DNA of 64,000 nt from Paenibacillus wynnii (GTDB lineage: Bacteria > Bacillota > Bacilli > Paenibacillales > Paenibacillaceae). A program made the position numbers and the translations under genes. The stretch spans positions 38,024 to 102,023 of the forward strand of contig NZ_JAUSTK010000017.1 of NCBI RefSeq assembly GCF_030812855.1. Reading direction: 5' to 3'. This document shows positions 1 to 8,072 of the stretch, piece by piece. The notes under the pieces were generated by a model that was not told the origin of the DNA, searched no databases, and saw only the letters and a program-made list of their open reading frames with translations. Numbering within the stretch: position 1 is the stretch's first letter; each line of letters begins with the position of its first letter.

Positions 1-2495
1 AAGGTAAAACCATACTTATGCTTGAGCCAAGGAGACTGGCAGCTCGTTCGGCGGCCGTATTTATGTCGGCTGCTCTGGGTGAACGTGTAGGGCAAACCGT
101 AGGTTACCGCATGCGTATGGATAGTAAAGTGAGCAAAAACACACGAATTATTGTGGTCACAGAAGGCGTTCTGACCCGTATGCTGCAAAGTGATCCTTCC
201 TTGGGCGATGTGGGTCTGCTTATCTTTGATGAGTTTCATGAACGCAGTTTGCATGCTGATTTGGGGCTTGCTCTTGCACTTGAGGCCCAATCGGTACTTC
301 GCGAAGATTTGCGGATTCTCATAATGTCCGCAACTCTGGATGGTGATAGAGTATCAGCCTTCCTGGGTGGTGTTCCGGTTGTGGATTGTCCGGGTAGAAG
401 CTACCCCGTGGAGACGATTTATGCGCCTACATCAGGGAACCTGCCGCTGGAGAAACATGCTTCAGCTGCTGTCCGCCGAGCGTTAGCCGAGCAGTCAGGA
501 GACATCCTGTTGTTCCTGCCTGGAGAGCGTGAAATACGCCGTACGCAGCGGGAGCTGGAGTTGAGCATACTTCCCGAGAGGACTGTGCTGCGCCCCTTGT
601 ACGGTCAACTTTCACAGGAACTGCAGGATTTAGCAGTAGCAGCAGCTATCCAAGGACAACGCAAAGTGGTACTTGCTACTTCCATAGCAGAGACAAGCTT
701 AACCATTCAAGGTGTACGTACGGTAATAGATACAGGCTTACGCAGGACGCAGGTATTCTCACCACGAACCGGGATGCCGCGTCTGGAAACGGTGCCGGTA
801 TCGAAGGCATCGGCAGACCAGCGGCGAGGACGAGCGGGTCGGACAGCACCCGGTGTATGCTACAGGTTGTGGAGCCAGGAGGAGCACCATCGTCTTCCGG
901 ATGATAATATTCCGGAGATGATGGAGACCGACCTCGCACAGCTGGCATTAGAGCTGGCGGTCTGGGGGGTGCGCGACCCCGCCGCGCTGCAATGGTTGGA
1001 CGCGCCGCCCGCGGCGCCCTTTGCGCAGGGCGCTGCGCTGCTGCGCCAGCTTGGCGCCTTGGATGCCCGCGGCGCCATCACCCCGCACGGCCGCAGCATG
1101 GCCGCGCTCGGGGCACACCCGCGCATCGCGCACATGCTGCTGCGTGCGCTAGAGCTTGGTGCAGCGCCGCTCGCCTGCCGGCTGGCGGCGCTGCTCGGCG
1201 AGCGGGACCCGTTCCGGGGTCCCGCCGCGCTGGACTGCGACCTCACGCTGCGCGTAGAGTCGCTGCTGCGCTTTGAGCACTCCGCCGCCGACGCGGGCGG
1301 AGTGGACCCTGCAGCTCTGCGCGTGATTCAGCGCGAGAGCCGCAATTATCTTCAGCAGCTGCTGTCCGTTGGGTCCGCAGCAGCAACTTATGCCTTGTCC
1401 TCCCCGGAGCACCTTTCGCTGCCTTCCCCGGAACGGCAATCGCCGTCTTCCCAGGATCGACACTCACCGTCTCCCCCAGATCGGCACACGCCGTCACAGG
1501 CGGATCGGCTCTCTATGTCCTCACCGGTTGATTTCTCGCTAACCGGGCTGCTCCTTTCCTTTGCCTACCCCGACAGAATAGGGCAGAAACGCGACGAGGG
1601 TGCTTTTGTTCTCTCCGGTGGTCGCGGAGCTGCGATGAGCAAAGGACAGCCGATGGAGCGTTCTCCCTATATTGTTGCCGCAGCGGTTGACGATAGAGTA
1701 GTACAAGGCAAAATCATACTTGCGGCAGCTATGGAGGAGACACAACTGTTGGAGTTTCACGCCGAGAACATTACGGAAGCAACAGAGGTCTACTGGGATT
1801 CGGAGAGCAGCAGTGTGAAAGCACGCAGCCGTACTATGTTTGGAAATCTTATTCTAAAAGAAACGAGCCACAATCGGCCCACGCCGGAAGAAACAGAAGA
1901 GGTTCTCTTGACGGTTATAGCTGAGAAAGGTCTAGATGTGCTTCCTTGGGAGAAAGGTGTTCTTCAGTTACGCCAACGGATGATGTTTATGCAGGCTTTT
2001 CGAAAAGATTGGCCGGAGATGTCTGATGAGGCGCTTATCGGATCACTTGATACGTGGTTGAAGCCCTATCTTCAGAGTATGAGAAGCATGCGGGATCTCA
2101 ACCGTATCCCTCTAAACCGCGCGTTAGAGGGTATGTTGGACTGGAACCAGCGGCAAATTCTGGACAAGGAAGCTCCAACACATATTACAGTACCTAGCGG
2201 GTCAAGAGTTCCTGTAGATTACGAGAATCCGGAAGCACCAGTTCTGGCCGTACGACTTCAGGAAATGTTCGGGCAGGTGGATACCCCTATGTTGGGCGGC
2301 GGTCGTATCGCAGTTGTTCTTCATTTATTATCACCGGCTAGACGTCCTATGCAGGTCACCTCTGATTTAGCCAGCTTTTGGCGAAGTACTTATTTTGAGG
2401 TGAAAAAAGACCTGAAAGGGCGATATCCTAAGCATTATTGGCCTGATGATCCGCTGCAAGCTGCACCCACAAATCGAACTCGACCAAAGAAGTAA
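1..2495 (+). CDS. hrpB: ATP-dependent helicase HrpB (5' end cut by window)
   Basis: DExH-box RNA helicase of the HrpB family. The window opens inside the gene: the codons before the ATG at 18 read G-K-T, the end of Walker A, so the real start lies some tens of codons upstream. Counting from the ATG at 18, LEPRRLAAR follows at residue 2, DEFHER (Walker B) at about 71, MSATL near 103 and QRRGRAGR near 268. The helicase-associated region follows, then the HrpB C-terminal domain ending with the hallmark KGRYPKHYWPDDPL. Two oddities: a very GC-rich, Ala-rich stretch at about 960-1310, and an imperfect 8-residue Ser/Pro repeat at 1401-1544 between the helicase core and the C-terminal domain. The cellular role of HrpB is poorly defined. 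Family assignment is firm. Confidence 0.93.
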   Translation, partial: GKTILMLEPRRLAARSAAVFMSAALGERVGQTVGYRMRMDSKVSKNTRIIVVTEGVLTRMLQSDPSLGDVGLLIFDEFHERSLHADLGLALALEAQSVLREDLRILIMSATLDGDRVSAFLGGVPVVDCPGRSYPVETIYAPTSGNLPLEKHASAAVRRALAEQSGDILLFLPGEREIRRTQRELELSILPERTVLRPLYGQLSQELQDLAVAAAIQGQRKVVLATSIAETSLTIQGVRTVIDTGLRRTQVFSPRTGMPRLETVPVSKASADQRRGRAGRTAPGVCYRLWSQEEHHRLPDDNIPEMMETDLAQLALELAVWGVRDPAALQWLDAPPAAPFAQGAALLRQLGALDARGAITPHGRSMAALGAHPRIAHMLLRALELGAAPLACRLAALLGERDPFRGPAALDCDLTLRVESLLRFEHSAADAGGVDPAALRVIQRESRNYLQQLLSVGSAAATYALSSPEHLSLPSPERQSPSSQDRHSPSPPDRHTPSQADRLSMSSPVDFSLTGLLLSFAYPDRIGQKRDEGAFVLSGGRGAAMSKGQPMERSPYIVAAAVDDRVVQGKIILAAAMEETQLLEFHAENITEATEVYWDSESSSVKARSRTMFGNLILKETSHNRPTPEETEEVLLTVIAEKGLDVLPWEKGVLQLRQRMMFMQAFRKDWPEMSDEALIGSLDTWLKPYLQSMRSMRDLNRIPLNRALEGMLDWNQRQILDKEAPTHITVPSGSRVPVDYENPEAPVLAVRLQEMFGQVDTPMLGGGRIAVVLHLLSPARRPMQVTSDLASFWRSTYFEVKKDLKGRYPKHYWPDDPLQAAPTNRTRPKK
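1401..1544 (+). repeat. 24-bp minisatellite-like repeat inside hrpB
   Basis: Six consecutive 24-bp units (starting at 1401, 1425, 1449, 1473, 1497 and 1521; the last is the most diverged) encode 8-residue blocks such as SPERQSPS, SQDRHSPS and PPDRHTPS. The period is a multiple of three, so gain or loss of units keeps the frame. The repeat forms a Ser/Pro-rich, probably disordered linker. Confidence 0.8.
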
Positions 2496-2498
2496 CTG

Positions 2499-2520
2499 AA
2501 GGGTTTGAAATCCCTTAAAT
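2499..2520 (+). terminator. weak terminator-like hairpin after hrpB
   Basis: AAGGG (2499-2503) pairs with CCCTT (2512-2516) just after the hrpB stop and is followed by AAATTTTAT. The stem is short and the T-run imperfect. Confidence 0.35.
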
Positions 2521-2541
2521 TTTATATAATTTCCTCCTGAT

Positions 2542-2566
2542 GTTTTGTCCTGCGCTTAAGGGGTAA
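2542..2566 (+). promoter_or_regulatory. sigma-B-like promoter for the stress protein
   Basis: GTTTTG (2542-2547), a 13-base spacer and GGGTAA (2561-2566) closely resemble the sigma-B consensus GTTTAA-N12-14-GGGTAT. It lies about 40 bases ahead of a gene of a family known as general stress proteins. No convincing sigma-A pair was seen at this spot. Whether this organism has sigma-B cannot be seen here. Confidence 0.5.
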
Positions 2567-2603
2567 TAATGTAGCGTACCACAATTACGAAGGAGGGCTT
2601 CAA

Positions 2604-3230
2604 GTGAACAAAAAAATCGTAGGAATCTTCGATTCAGAACATGAGGCAACCAGAGCAATTGAAGGACTACAAAATCAGGGCTTTACTAATCAAGAGATTT
2701 CAGTAATTACACGTGATCGGGATGAACTGAGAAATATTTCAGATGAGACCGGAACCATGGCGCCCGAGGGTGTAGCTACTGGTGCGGCGACAGGCGGAGT
2801 ATTAGGTGGTGTTACCGGCTTGTTGGCAGGTATCGGCGCGTTGGCCATCCCAGGTATAGGACCTATTTTAGCAGCGGGGCCCATTGTGGCCACATTGACA
2901 GGAGCAGCCATTGGCGCAGGTGCCGGTGGACTGGTTGGCGGATTAATCGGACTGGGAATTCCGGAAGACGAAGCCAAAGAATATGAAAGGTACGTAGAGA
3001 GTGGCAAGATCCTTGTGCTGGTAGATGATAATGGCCGTGGAAATGATATATATGATGTATTCCGCAGTAACCGCTCGCTCAATGCCCATAGATATACAAC
3101 TTCAATGGATAGAGGAGCAACAAATCCGGATGTCATCGCCGATGAGACAACAGTCGGAAATGCAATGGGTAACCGTGGTTCCATGAACGCTGATACGGAT
3201 CAAGACCTATATAACCGTGATAAATACTAA
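2604..3230 (+). CDS. YflT-domain general stress protein
   Basis: 208 residues. The N-terminal 50 residues (KKIVGIFDSEHEATRAIE, then GFTNQEISVITRD) match the heat-induced stress protein YflT domain. Residues about 55-115 are Gly/Ala-rich and hydrophobic with glycine-zipper spacing, suggesting membrane association. The tail is polar and Asn/Asp-rich. The start is GTG at 2604 with GAAGGAGGG (2589-2597) ahead. The sigma-B-like promoter upstream fits a stress role. The biochemical function of this family is unknown. Single-gene transcription unit. Confidence 0.8.
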   Translation: MNKKIVGIFDSEHEATRAIEGLQNQGFTNQEISVITRDRDELRNISDETGTMAPEGVATGAATGGVLGGVTGLLAGIGALAIPGIGPILAAGPIVATLTGAAIGAGAGGLVGGLIGLGIPEDEAKEYERYVESGKILVLVDDNGRGNDIYDVFRSNRSLNAHRYTTSMDRGATNPDVIADETTVGNAMGNRGSMNADTDQDLYNRDKY

Positions 3231-3257
3231 AAAATAATCCTTTCATATATGAGTTTC

Positions 3258-3660
3258 GGCTCTTTCTCAAAATCAGTGCTAGGCTTTCCGTTTGCTTCAC
3301 TGTACCGGGGACGATTTCGATCTAACTTCGCCTGATGCTCACCGGGTTTGGGGAATTACGCCTTACAGTAGCCGATTCGGGGTTGCGGACCAGTCCTTCG
3401 GCGAATTAGAGGGGAAAATTCCCGCTAATACCGACCGAAACGACTTTATTTTGAGATAAAAGGGAAAATATCCCTCTAATCTTAGCCATGCCGCCCAAAC
3501 GAGGTAAATCCTCAAAATTAGCGGGCGAAATCCCTTCTAATTACCCAAACGGGGTGCCGGGCACAGAAATAGAGGGGGAAAATCCCTCTATTTGGATATA
3601 ACGGCTTTCTGTCCTTCCCGTCACCTGTCAAGCACTGATTTTGGTGTTGAGCCTGAATTT
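3258..3660 (+). repeat. MITE-like hairpin-rich element, copy 1
   Basis: About 400 bp whose reverse complement recurs at 27251-27661 with clear similarity along its whole length. The ends are inverted repeats: the left end reads GGCTC, six variable bases, AAAATCAGTGCT; the right end reads AGCACTGATTTT, six variable bases, GAGCC. Inside are four hairpins spaced 40-60 bp: 3405-3429, 3454-3482, 3516-3542 and 3567-3593. The last is a perfect 10-bp stem (AAATAGAGGG with CCCTCTATTT). The stems share the core ATTAG(A/C)GGG. No open frame in it is conserved between copies. It fits a non-autonomous mobile element or a structured RNA. Confidence 0.8.
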
Positions 3661-3694
3661 CTTAAAAGAAAGTTAGCTTGGATCTAGCCTCTAA

Positions 3695-3836
3695 CAGACC
3701 GTATCGCCGCTATTTGAGTATTCATCCGTAATTGATCAGTGGAACGGTGAGGAAGAAAGTGGACAATAGCGTCATTGGAGTCCGTTATTATCTAAATTTA
3801 ACCTTTTTAAAGCAAATAAGTGCTTTGGTGTCCGTA
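3695..3836. repeat. short dispersed repeat array, locus A
   Basis: Three copies of a roughly 23-bp unit of the form (A)AATAGCG-N5-7-GG(A/T)GTCCG. One is inverted (3695-3717); two are direct (3764-3787 and 3814-3836). The same unit forms an array at 18669-18850. Inverted copies lie left and direct copies right, so the RNA could fold back on itself. Confidence 0.65.
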
Positions 3837-3853
3837 TGGTTTTGAGCCAAAAG

Positions 3854-3898
3854 AAAGACAACATTTCTGGTACCAACAGAGATGTTGTCTTTTCTTTT
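3854..3898 (+). terminator. strong terminator without an adjacent gene
   Basis: A 16-bp stem with one mismatch (3854-3869 with 3877-3892, core AAAGACAACAT/ATGTTGTCTTT) is followed by TCTTTTTG. The nearest upstream gene ends more than 600 bases earlier, so it may end a transcript crossing the two repeats. Confidence 0.65.
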
Positions 3899-4101
3899 TG
3901 TACCGCGTTTAGCCATGGCCCGTTTTATTTCCAACCATAATCAGGAAAGAGTACAATCTTTCATCATATGAAAAATTCATAATAGAAAATCAAAATTACA
4001 TACTCATTTACACTCACAAATATTCATCTGTATACTCTTCCAAGTAACAAATCAATCAGGAAAAATGGGTGCTACTCTATCAAAATTTCATATTGTGAAA
4101 C

Positions 4102-4131
4102 TTGAAAAATAGTGAATTACTAGAGTATGAT
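4102..4131 (+). promoter_or_regulatory. promoter of rtp
   Basis: TTGAAA (4102-4107), 18 bases, TATGAT (4126-4131), placing transcription start about 30 bases ahead of rtp. A palindrome TTTCA-TATTG-TGAAA (4086-4100) sits just upstream of the -35 box and could be an autoregulatory site. The rest of 3899-4085 is AT-rich; it holds one match to the downstream half of the B. subtilis Ter consensus (CAAATATTC at 4017) but no full Ter site that I can recognise. Confidence 0.5.
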
Positions 4132-4166
4132 GAGGTTAAAGGTAGAAATATCCAAGGAGGTGCCAT

Positions 4167-4526
4167 ATGGCGTTTATGATTGCCCAGCGGGCTTTTATCA
4201 AGGTGTATCTTATTACAATGGTGGAAAAGCATCGTGGTTATGGTTATCAAATGCTTGAGGATTTACGACGCGATTTCAGAAGTCACGGCTACTCACCTCC
4301 ACAAAGCGAAATTTACCGCGCACTGCATGAATTAGTACAACAGGGCATTTTATATCGGACGAAGCAGTTGAAAGGGAATGATCCCAAAGTCGATTTTCAA
4401 GAAATTGTCCTCTATCATTTCACACCAGACGGGGCCGAAAAGGCGAAGCTGTATAAGAAGCAGGTGAAGACTGACCTGGACCGATGTCTGGGGATGTTAA
4501 ATAAGGCTGTCTCTGACAATTTTTAA
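4167..4526 (+). CDS. rtp: replication termination protein (RTP)
   Basis: 119-residue winged-helix protein that can be followed along nearly its whole length against B. subtilis RTP as I recall it (122 residues). Shared blocks include QRAF.K.Y.ITM, E.YR.LHEL...GIL, VVLY/IVLY.F, AKLYKKQ.K..LDRC and the C-terminus ALSDNF/AVSDNF. In B. subtilis RTP dimers bind Ter sites and arrest replication forks in the terminus region, and rtp lies beside Ter sites. The family is related to PadR regulators, but the C-terminal dimerisation helix resembles RTP specifically. Start ATG 4167 follows AAGGAGG (4154-4160). It suggests the window lies near the chromosome terminus. The Ter sites themselves were not identified. 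Confidence 0.85.
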   Translation: MAFMIAQRAFIKVYLITMVEKHRGYGYQMLEDLRRDFRSHGYSPPQSEIYRALHELVQQGILYRTKQLKGNDPKVDFQEIVLYHFTPDGAEKAKLYKKQVKTDLDRCLGMLNKAVSDNF

Positions 4527-4536
4527 ATGCAACCCC

Positions 4537-4583
4537 AAATCCCGGAATGCCTTTCTAATGGTGTCTCGGGTTTCATTTTATCT
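4537..4583 (+). terminator. terminator after rtp
   Basis: AAATCCCG (4537-4544) pairs with CGGGTTT (4567-4573) through an imperfect stem and is followed by CATTTTATCTTTT. Confidence 0.55.
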
Positions 4584-4602
4584 TTTAATAGTTAATATGA
4601 TA

Positions 4603-4631
4603 TTTTCAGGTTCTTTGCGTACTGTTATAAT
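4603..4631 (+). promoter_or_regulatory. promoter of the DivIVA-domain gene
   Basis: TTTTCA (4603-4608), 17 bases, and a perfect TATAAT (4626-4631). Transcription would start about 40 bases before the coding region. Confidence 0.55.
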
Positions 4632-4675
4632 GGATACAACTAACGGGAACTAGCATACATATGGGGGTATTGAAG

Positions 4676-5050
4676 ATGGATGAACACATGAAACGCAGAT
4701 TAGATAAGCAGAAAAAACTCTTTAGCCAGCTAGGTATTGGTCTTGATGCCCTGACGATTCATGAGAAGGAATTTTCCTTAAAGCTACGTGGTTATGATCC
4801 GGAGGAAGTAGATACATTTCTGGATAGTGTGATCAAAGATTATGAAAGATTTTATGCGACAATTGCTGATCTTATGGATAAATGGCAGGAGCAGCAGCTG
4901 GAGCTGCGGGATTTGAAAGCCGCTAAGAATATAGTACCTTCAGTCAAAGGCATTGATCCCAAAATTCTAGAAGAATCAATTCTGAAGCTGGAGATGAATG
5001 TGAAACAACTAAAGGAAAAGCTTCTGGAAACCGAAGAATTTAAATATTAA
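4676..5050 (+). CDS. DivIVA/GpsB-like domain protein
   Basis: 124 residues from ATG 4676, chosen over the in-frame ATG at 4661 because GGGGG (4663-4667) sits at the right distance from the later one. The segment IHEKEFSLKLRGYDPEEVD followed by FLDSVIKDYERFY matches the lipid-binding N-terminal domain of DivIVA and GpsB, including the Arg-Gly-Tyr turn. The rest is coiled coil (about 60-120). Such proteins are cytosolic scaffolds at the division site or pole. It carries a 25-residue basic N-terminal extension that DivIVA and GpsB lack. It is shorter than DivIVA, so it is probably a third family member rather than either one. Confidence 0.75.
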   Translation: MDEHMKRRLDKQKKLFSQLGIGLDALTIHEKEFSLKLRGYDPEEVDTFLDSVIKDYERFYATIADLMDKWQEQQLELRDLKAAKNIVPSVKGIDPKILEESILKLEMNVKQLKEKLLETEEFKY

Positions 5051-5153
5051 TGAGTCCCGATTCTATAGTTCTAAAGCCCACTTGCTAACTCAAATACCAA
5101 CATCTAGTATTAATGGTATGCGTTGTAGATTAGACAGTTATGGAGGTAGGACT

Positions 5154-7862
5154 TTGACGGACAACAAATGGAGCCTGAAAATTCGCGGGAAAATCGCACT
5201 CGGTTACTTTGTCATTTTATTCCTATTAGGTGTTTTCCTCCTCATGGTTTCTGGTAGAGTTGTGGATTTGGAACAAGAAACACGCTATCTAAGCGACCAC
5301 GATATGCAGGTTCACGAGCTTACCTACCTCATTGAGAAAAATTTACTTGATATGGAGACAGGAATGAGAGGTTATGCCCTTACTGGTAATTTGGACTATC
5401 TCGCTCCATATAATGACGGGATCGTTAAATGGCGCCTTAATTATGCTAAGCTCTACAACTTAATTCAAGATAACCCTGTCCAGACTCAGAACTTGAGTAA
5501 TATAAAAGCTACGATCGAAAAGTGGATTTCCCAAGGCGGACAACACGCTGTCGACCTTAAAAGAACGGGTCAAGAGGAAGCGTTAAGTACATACTTCAAG
5601 AACGGTACGGGTAAAGCCATATTTGATTTAATCCGTGACCAATCAGAATATTTTCGCAGCAATGAAAAGGCTTTGACTATGAATCGGATAGACGATCTTA
5701 CGCAAAGCAATCAAAAACTCTTCATCACAATGTATGTCTTGTGGGGCTTGGTTGCTCTTGCAGCTACCGGGGCCTCTGTTCTTATCTCTAAGAGCATTGT
5801 CGGTACTCTCAGCCTTGTAACCAAGGCCATTAACAATATTGCCGTCGGTGGGAATATGAGAGAACGAATAGAAGTTAGGACTCGAGATGAAATTTATGAT
5901 CTTGGAAAGGCTACCAATCTCCTTTTGGATACGATAGAAAGGGAGCAGTGGAGCAAGGATCAAATTAACTATATGTCTATCGCTTTGCAGGAAACCGCAG
6001 ATATTTCTTCACTGTGCCGGATTTTTATGAATAAGCTAGCCTCGATACTTGAAATGCAGTACGGAGCTGTATTTGTTTTAACTAATGAGGAAGAACTGGA
6101 ACATATTTATTCTTATGCAGGCAATGGGGATCGAGACAAGAGTGATCTATCCGCCCCAATAAAGCTTGGTGAAGGTCTGGTAGGACAGTGTGCTCTCGAT
6201 AAACAAATTATTGTAGTTGAGGAGTTGCCAACGGACTATATCAGTATTAAGTCAGGTTTGGGACAAACTGCACCTAGGTATGCTGTGATCGCACCGGTTG
6301 TTTTTGAGAATGGTGTCGTTGCTGTTATAGAAATAGCTTCGCTTAACAAGTGGGCTTCCTACCATTATGAACTACTAAATCAGTTGATGAAAATGATGGC
6401 GGTTTCAATTAATTCTGTAATGACACGAATGGAAATTCAGAAGCTGTACGGGGAATCCCAAGTTATGAATGAAGAGCTCCAAGTGCAATCCGAAGAGCTT
6501 CAAGTACAATCTGAAGAACTTCAAAACCATACCAATGAACTGATTGTTCTTAACAGTGAGCTGGAATCTCAAAAATTTGTAGCTGAAAATGCGGCGATCG
6601 AACTGGAAAAATATAATGAGCAGCTGGAGCAGAGCTCCCGTTACAAATCCGAGTTTTTGGCAAATATGTCACATGAGCTTCGCACACCTTTGAATAGTAT
6701 GCTTATTCTCTCACAACTTCTAACTGAGAATAGGAACGAAACATTGAGTGATGAAGAACAGGATTATGCTGCGATTATTCATTCTTCAGGGACTGATTTG
6801 CTAGGATTAATAAACGATATTTTGGACTTATCAAAGGTTGAAGCCGGTAAGATGCTCGTGGAAATGGATGCTGTGAACCTCACAGAGCTCCCATCCATGC
6901 TTTACGGTTATTTTGACAAGACAGCCCAGAAGAAGAATCTGCAATTCACTGTATCTATAGCCCGGAATGTACCGGATTTGTTCTATACAGATGAAATGCG
7001 TCTTCACCAAATTATGCGTAATCTACTTTCTAATGCTTTTAAGTTTACAGAAGAGGGTAGTGTGGAGTTGGCAGTTACGAAATTGAATTCCTTCTCAACG
7101 GCAAATTTCATCTCAGAAATGCCGCTTTTAGCTTTCGCTGTGAAAGACAGCGGTATCGGTATATCTGAAGAGAAGAGTGAACTGATCTTTGAAGCATTTC
7201 GCCAAGCAGACGGTTCAACTGTACGTAAGTTTGGCGGTACCGGCTTAGGACTTTCAATATCTCTGCAGCTGGCTAAATTGCTTGGTGGACATATCACCTT
7301 GGAGAGCATACCTAATGAAGGCAGTACATTTACGCTGTACCTTCCTTGTCGGGAGAACGAAAGCGAGTTGGAAACATCACTTTTGCTGCCGTACATGGAA
7401 GCTGCGTCAGCTGTTGAAATTCAAGGGATGCACATGGATTCCGATCTTAACACGGTTACAGAAGCTCACTATCAACAACTCAAAGGTAGAACAGTATTAC
7501 TCGTTGATGATGATCAACGTAATATTTTCGCCTTGGAAAAAGGCTTGGAGCCGTACGACATGAACTTGTTGACCGCTCAGAGCGGTTATGAATGCCTACA
7601 GATTCTTAGGGAACATCCTCATATGGATATGGTTCTTTTGGATATCATGATGCCGAATTTGGACGGATACGATACTCTGTGTATTATACGTGAAGAACTC
7701 ATGCTTGTGGAGCTCCCAATTATCGCGATTTCCGCTAAAACGATGAAGGAAGAACGAGAGAAATGTCTAGCTTCCGGTGCAACGGACTTCATGGGCAAGC
7801 CTGTAGTCATCAAAGAGGTGGTCACCCGTATGTGCAGATGGTTTGATATTCACTCCGAGTAA
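5154..7862 (+). CDS. hybrid sensor histidine kinase (CHASE3-HAMP-GAF-HK-REC)
   Basis: 902 residues from TTG 5154, chosen because GGAGG (5142-5146) precedes it by 7 bases; the frame also opens upstream without a binding site. Order: TM1 (about 16-38), a CHASE3-type extracellular domain with METGMRGYALTGN (about 40-170), TM2 (about 188-212), HAMP, GAF (about 285-430), a coiled coil built on EELQVQS repeats (about 440-490), the histidine kinase core with H-box SHELRTP (His507), N-box NLLSNAFKF, DSGIGI and GGTGLGLS, and a C-terminal receiver with VDDD and phospho-acceptor Asp830 in LLDIMMPN. No separate response regulator lies beside it, so output probably passes through a distant partner. The signal is unknown. 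Confidence 0.9.
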   Translation: MTDNKWSLKIRGKIALGYFVILFLLGVFLLMVSGRVVDLEQETRYLSDHDMQVHELTYLIEKNLLDMETGMRGYALTGNLDYLAPYNDGIVKWRLNYAKLYNLIQDNPVQTQNLSNIKATIEKWISQGGQHAVDLKRTGQEEALSTYFKNGTGKAIFDLIRDQSEYFRSNEKALTMNRIDDLTQSNQKLFITMYVLWGLVALAATGASVLISKSIVGTLSLVTKAINNIAVGGNMRERIEVRTRDEIYDLGKATNLLLDTIEREQWSKDQINYMSIALQETADISSLCRIFMNKLASILEMQYGAVFVLTNEEELEHIYSYAGNGDRDKSDLSAPIKLGEGLVGQCALDKQIIVVEELPTDYISIKSGLGQTAPRYAVIAPVVFENGVVAVIEIASLNKWASYHYELLNQLMKMMAVSINSVMTRMEIQKLYGESQVMNEELQVQSEELQVQSEELQNHTNELIVLNSELESQKFVAENAAIELEKYNEQLEQSSRYKSEFLANMSHELRTPLNSMLILSQLLTENRNETLSDEEQDYAAIIHSSGTDLLGLINDILDLSKVEAGKMLVEMDAVNLTELPSMLYGYFDKTAQKKNLQFTVSIARNVPDLFYTDEMRLHQIMRNLLSNAFKFTEEGSVELAVTKLNSFSTANFISEMPLLAFAVKDSGIGISEEKSELIFEAFRQADGSTVRKFGGTGLGLSISLQLAKLLGGHITLESIPNEGSTFTLYLPCRENESELETSLLLPYMEAASAVEIQGMHMDSDLNTVTEAHYQQLKGRTVLLVDDDQRNIFALEKGLEPYDMNLLTAQSGYECLQILREHPHMDMVLLDIMMPNLDGYDTLCIIREELMLVELPIIAISAKTMKEEREKCLASGATDFMGKPVVIKEVVTRMCRWFDIHSE

Positions 7863-7900
7863 CATTTAGTTTAGTAAACTTGACTTTTAAAAAAATACCA

Positions 7901-7930
7901 TTGACGAGATTATGCTCTATGATTTATGAT
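7901..7930 (+). promoter_or_regulatory. promoter of the glcT-PTS operon
   Basis: TTGACG (7901-7906), 18 bases, TATGAT (7925-7930). Predicted start near 7937, which gives an untranslated leader of about 135 bases carrying the RAT and terminator below. Confidence 0.7.
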
Positions 7931-7960
7931 GATGTCATAAATGATCATTTATATGTTAGT

Positions 7961-7988
7961 GGCGTGTTACCGTAAAGGGCATGAGCCA
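7961..7988 (+). promoter_or_regulatory. GlcT-type ribonucleic antiterminator (RAT)
   Basis: The leader contains GTGTTAC (7964-7970), a short spacer and GGCATGAG (7978-7985). This is the two-sided pattern I recall for the B. subtilis ptsG RAT (GTGTTACTG ... AGGCATGAG). It overlaps the 5' arm of the following terminator (7983-7991), so RAT and terminator are mutually exclusive, as in BglG-family antitermination. Position ahead of glcT implies autoregulation of the whole operon. Confidence 0.75.
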
Positions 7989-8029
7989 AGGGACGATTCA
8001 TTCAATTGAGTCTGCCTTGGCTCTTTTTT
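7983..8029 (+). terminator. leader terminator ahead of glcT
   Basis: GAGCCAAGG (7983-7991) pairs perfectly with CCTTGGCTC (8015-8023) and is followed by six T (8024-8029). It ends 43 bases before the glcT start and overlaps the RAT. Confidence 0.85.
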
Positions 8030-8072
8030 GTGTAAACTTATCTAATGACAATGAATGGAAAGGAGGGAGAAC

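Noticed and set aside
860..1497. Several long reverse-strand and alternate-frame open frames in hrpB
   Set aside because: They are by-products of the GC-rich, stop-poor patch; the + strand helicase frame carries all the motifs.
3899..4100. B. subtilis-type Ter site
   Set aside because: Only the downstream half (CAAATATTC at 4017) matches the remembered consensus; the upstream half does not align.
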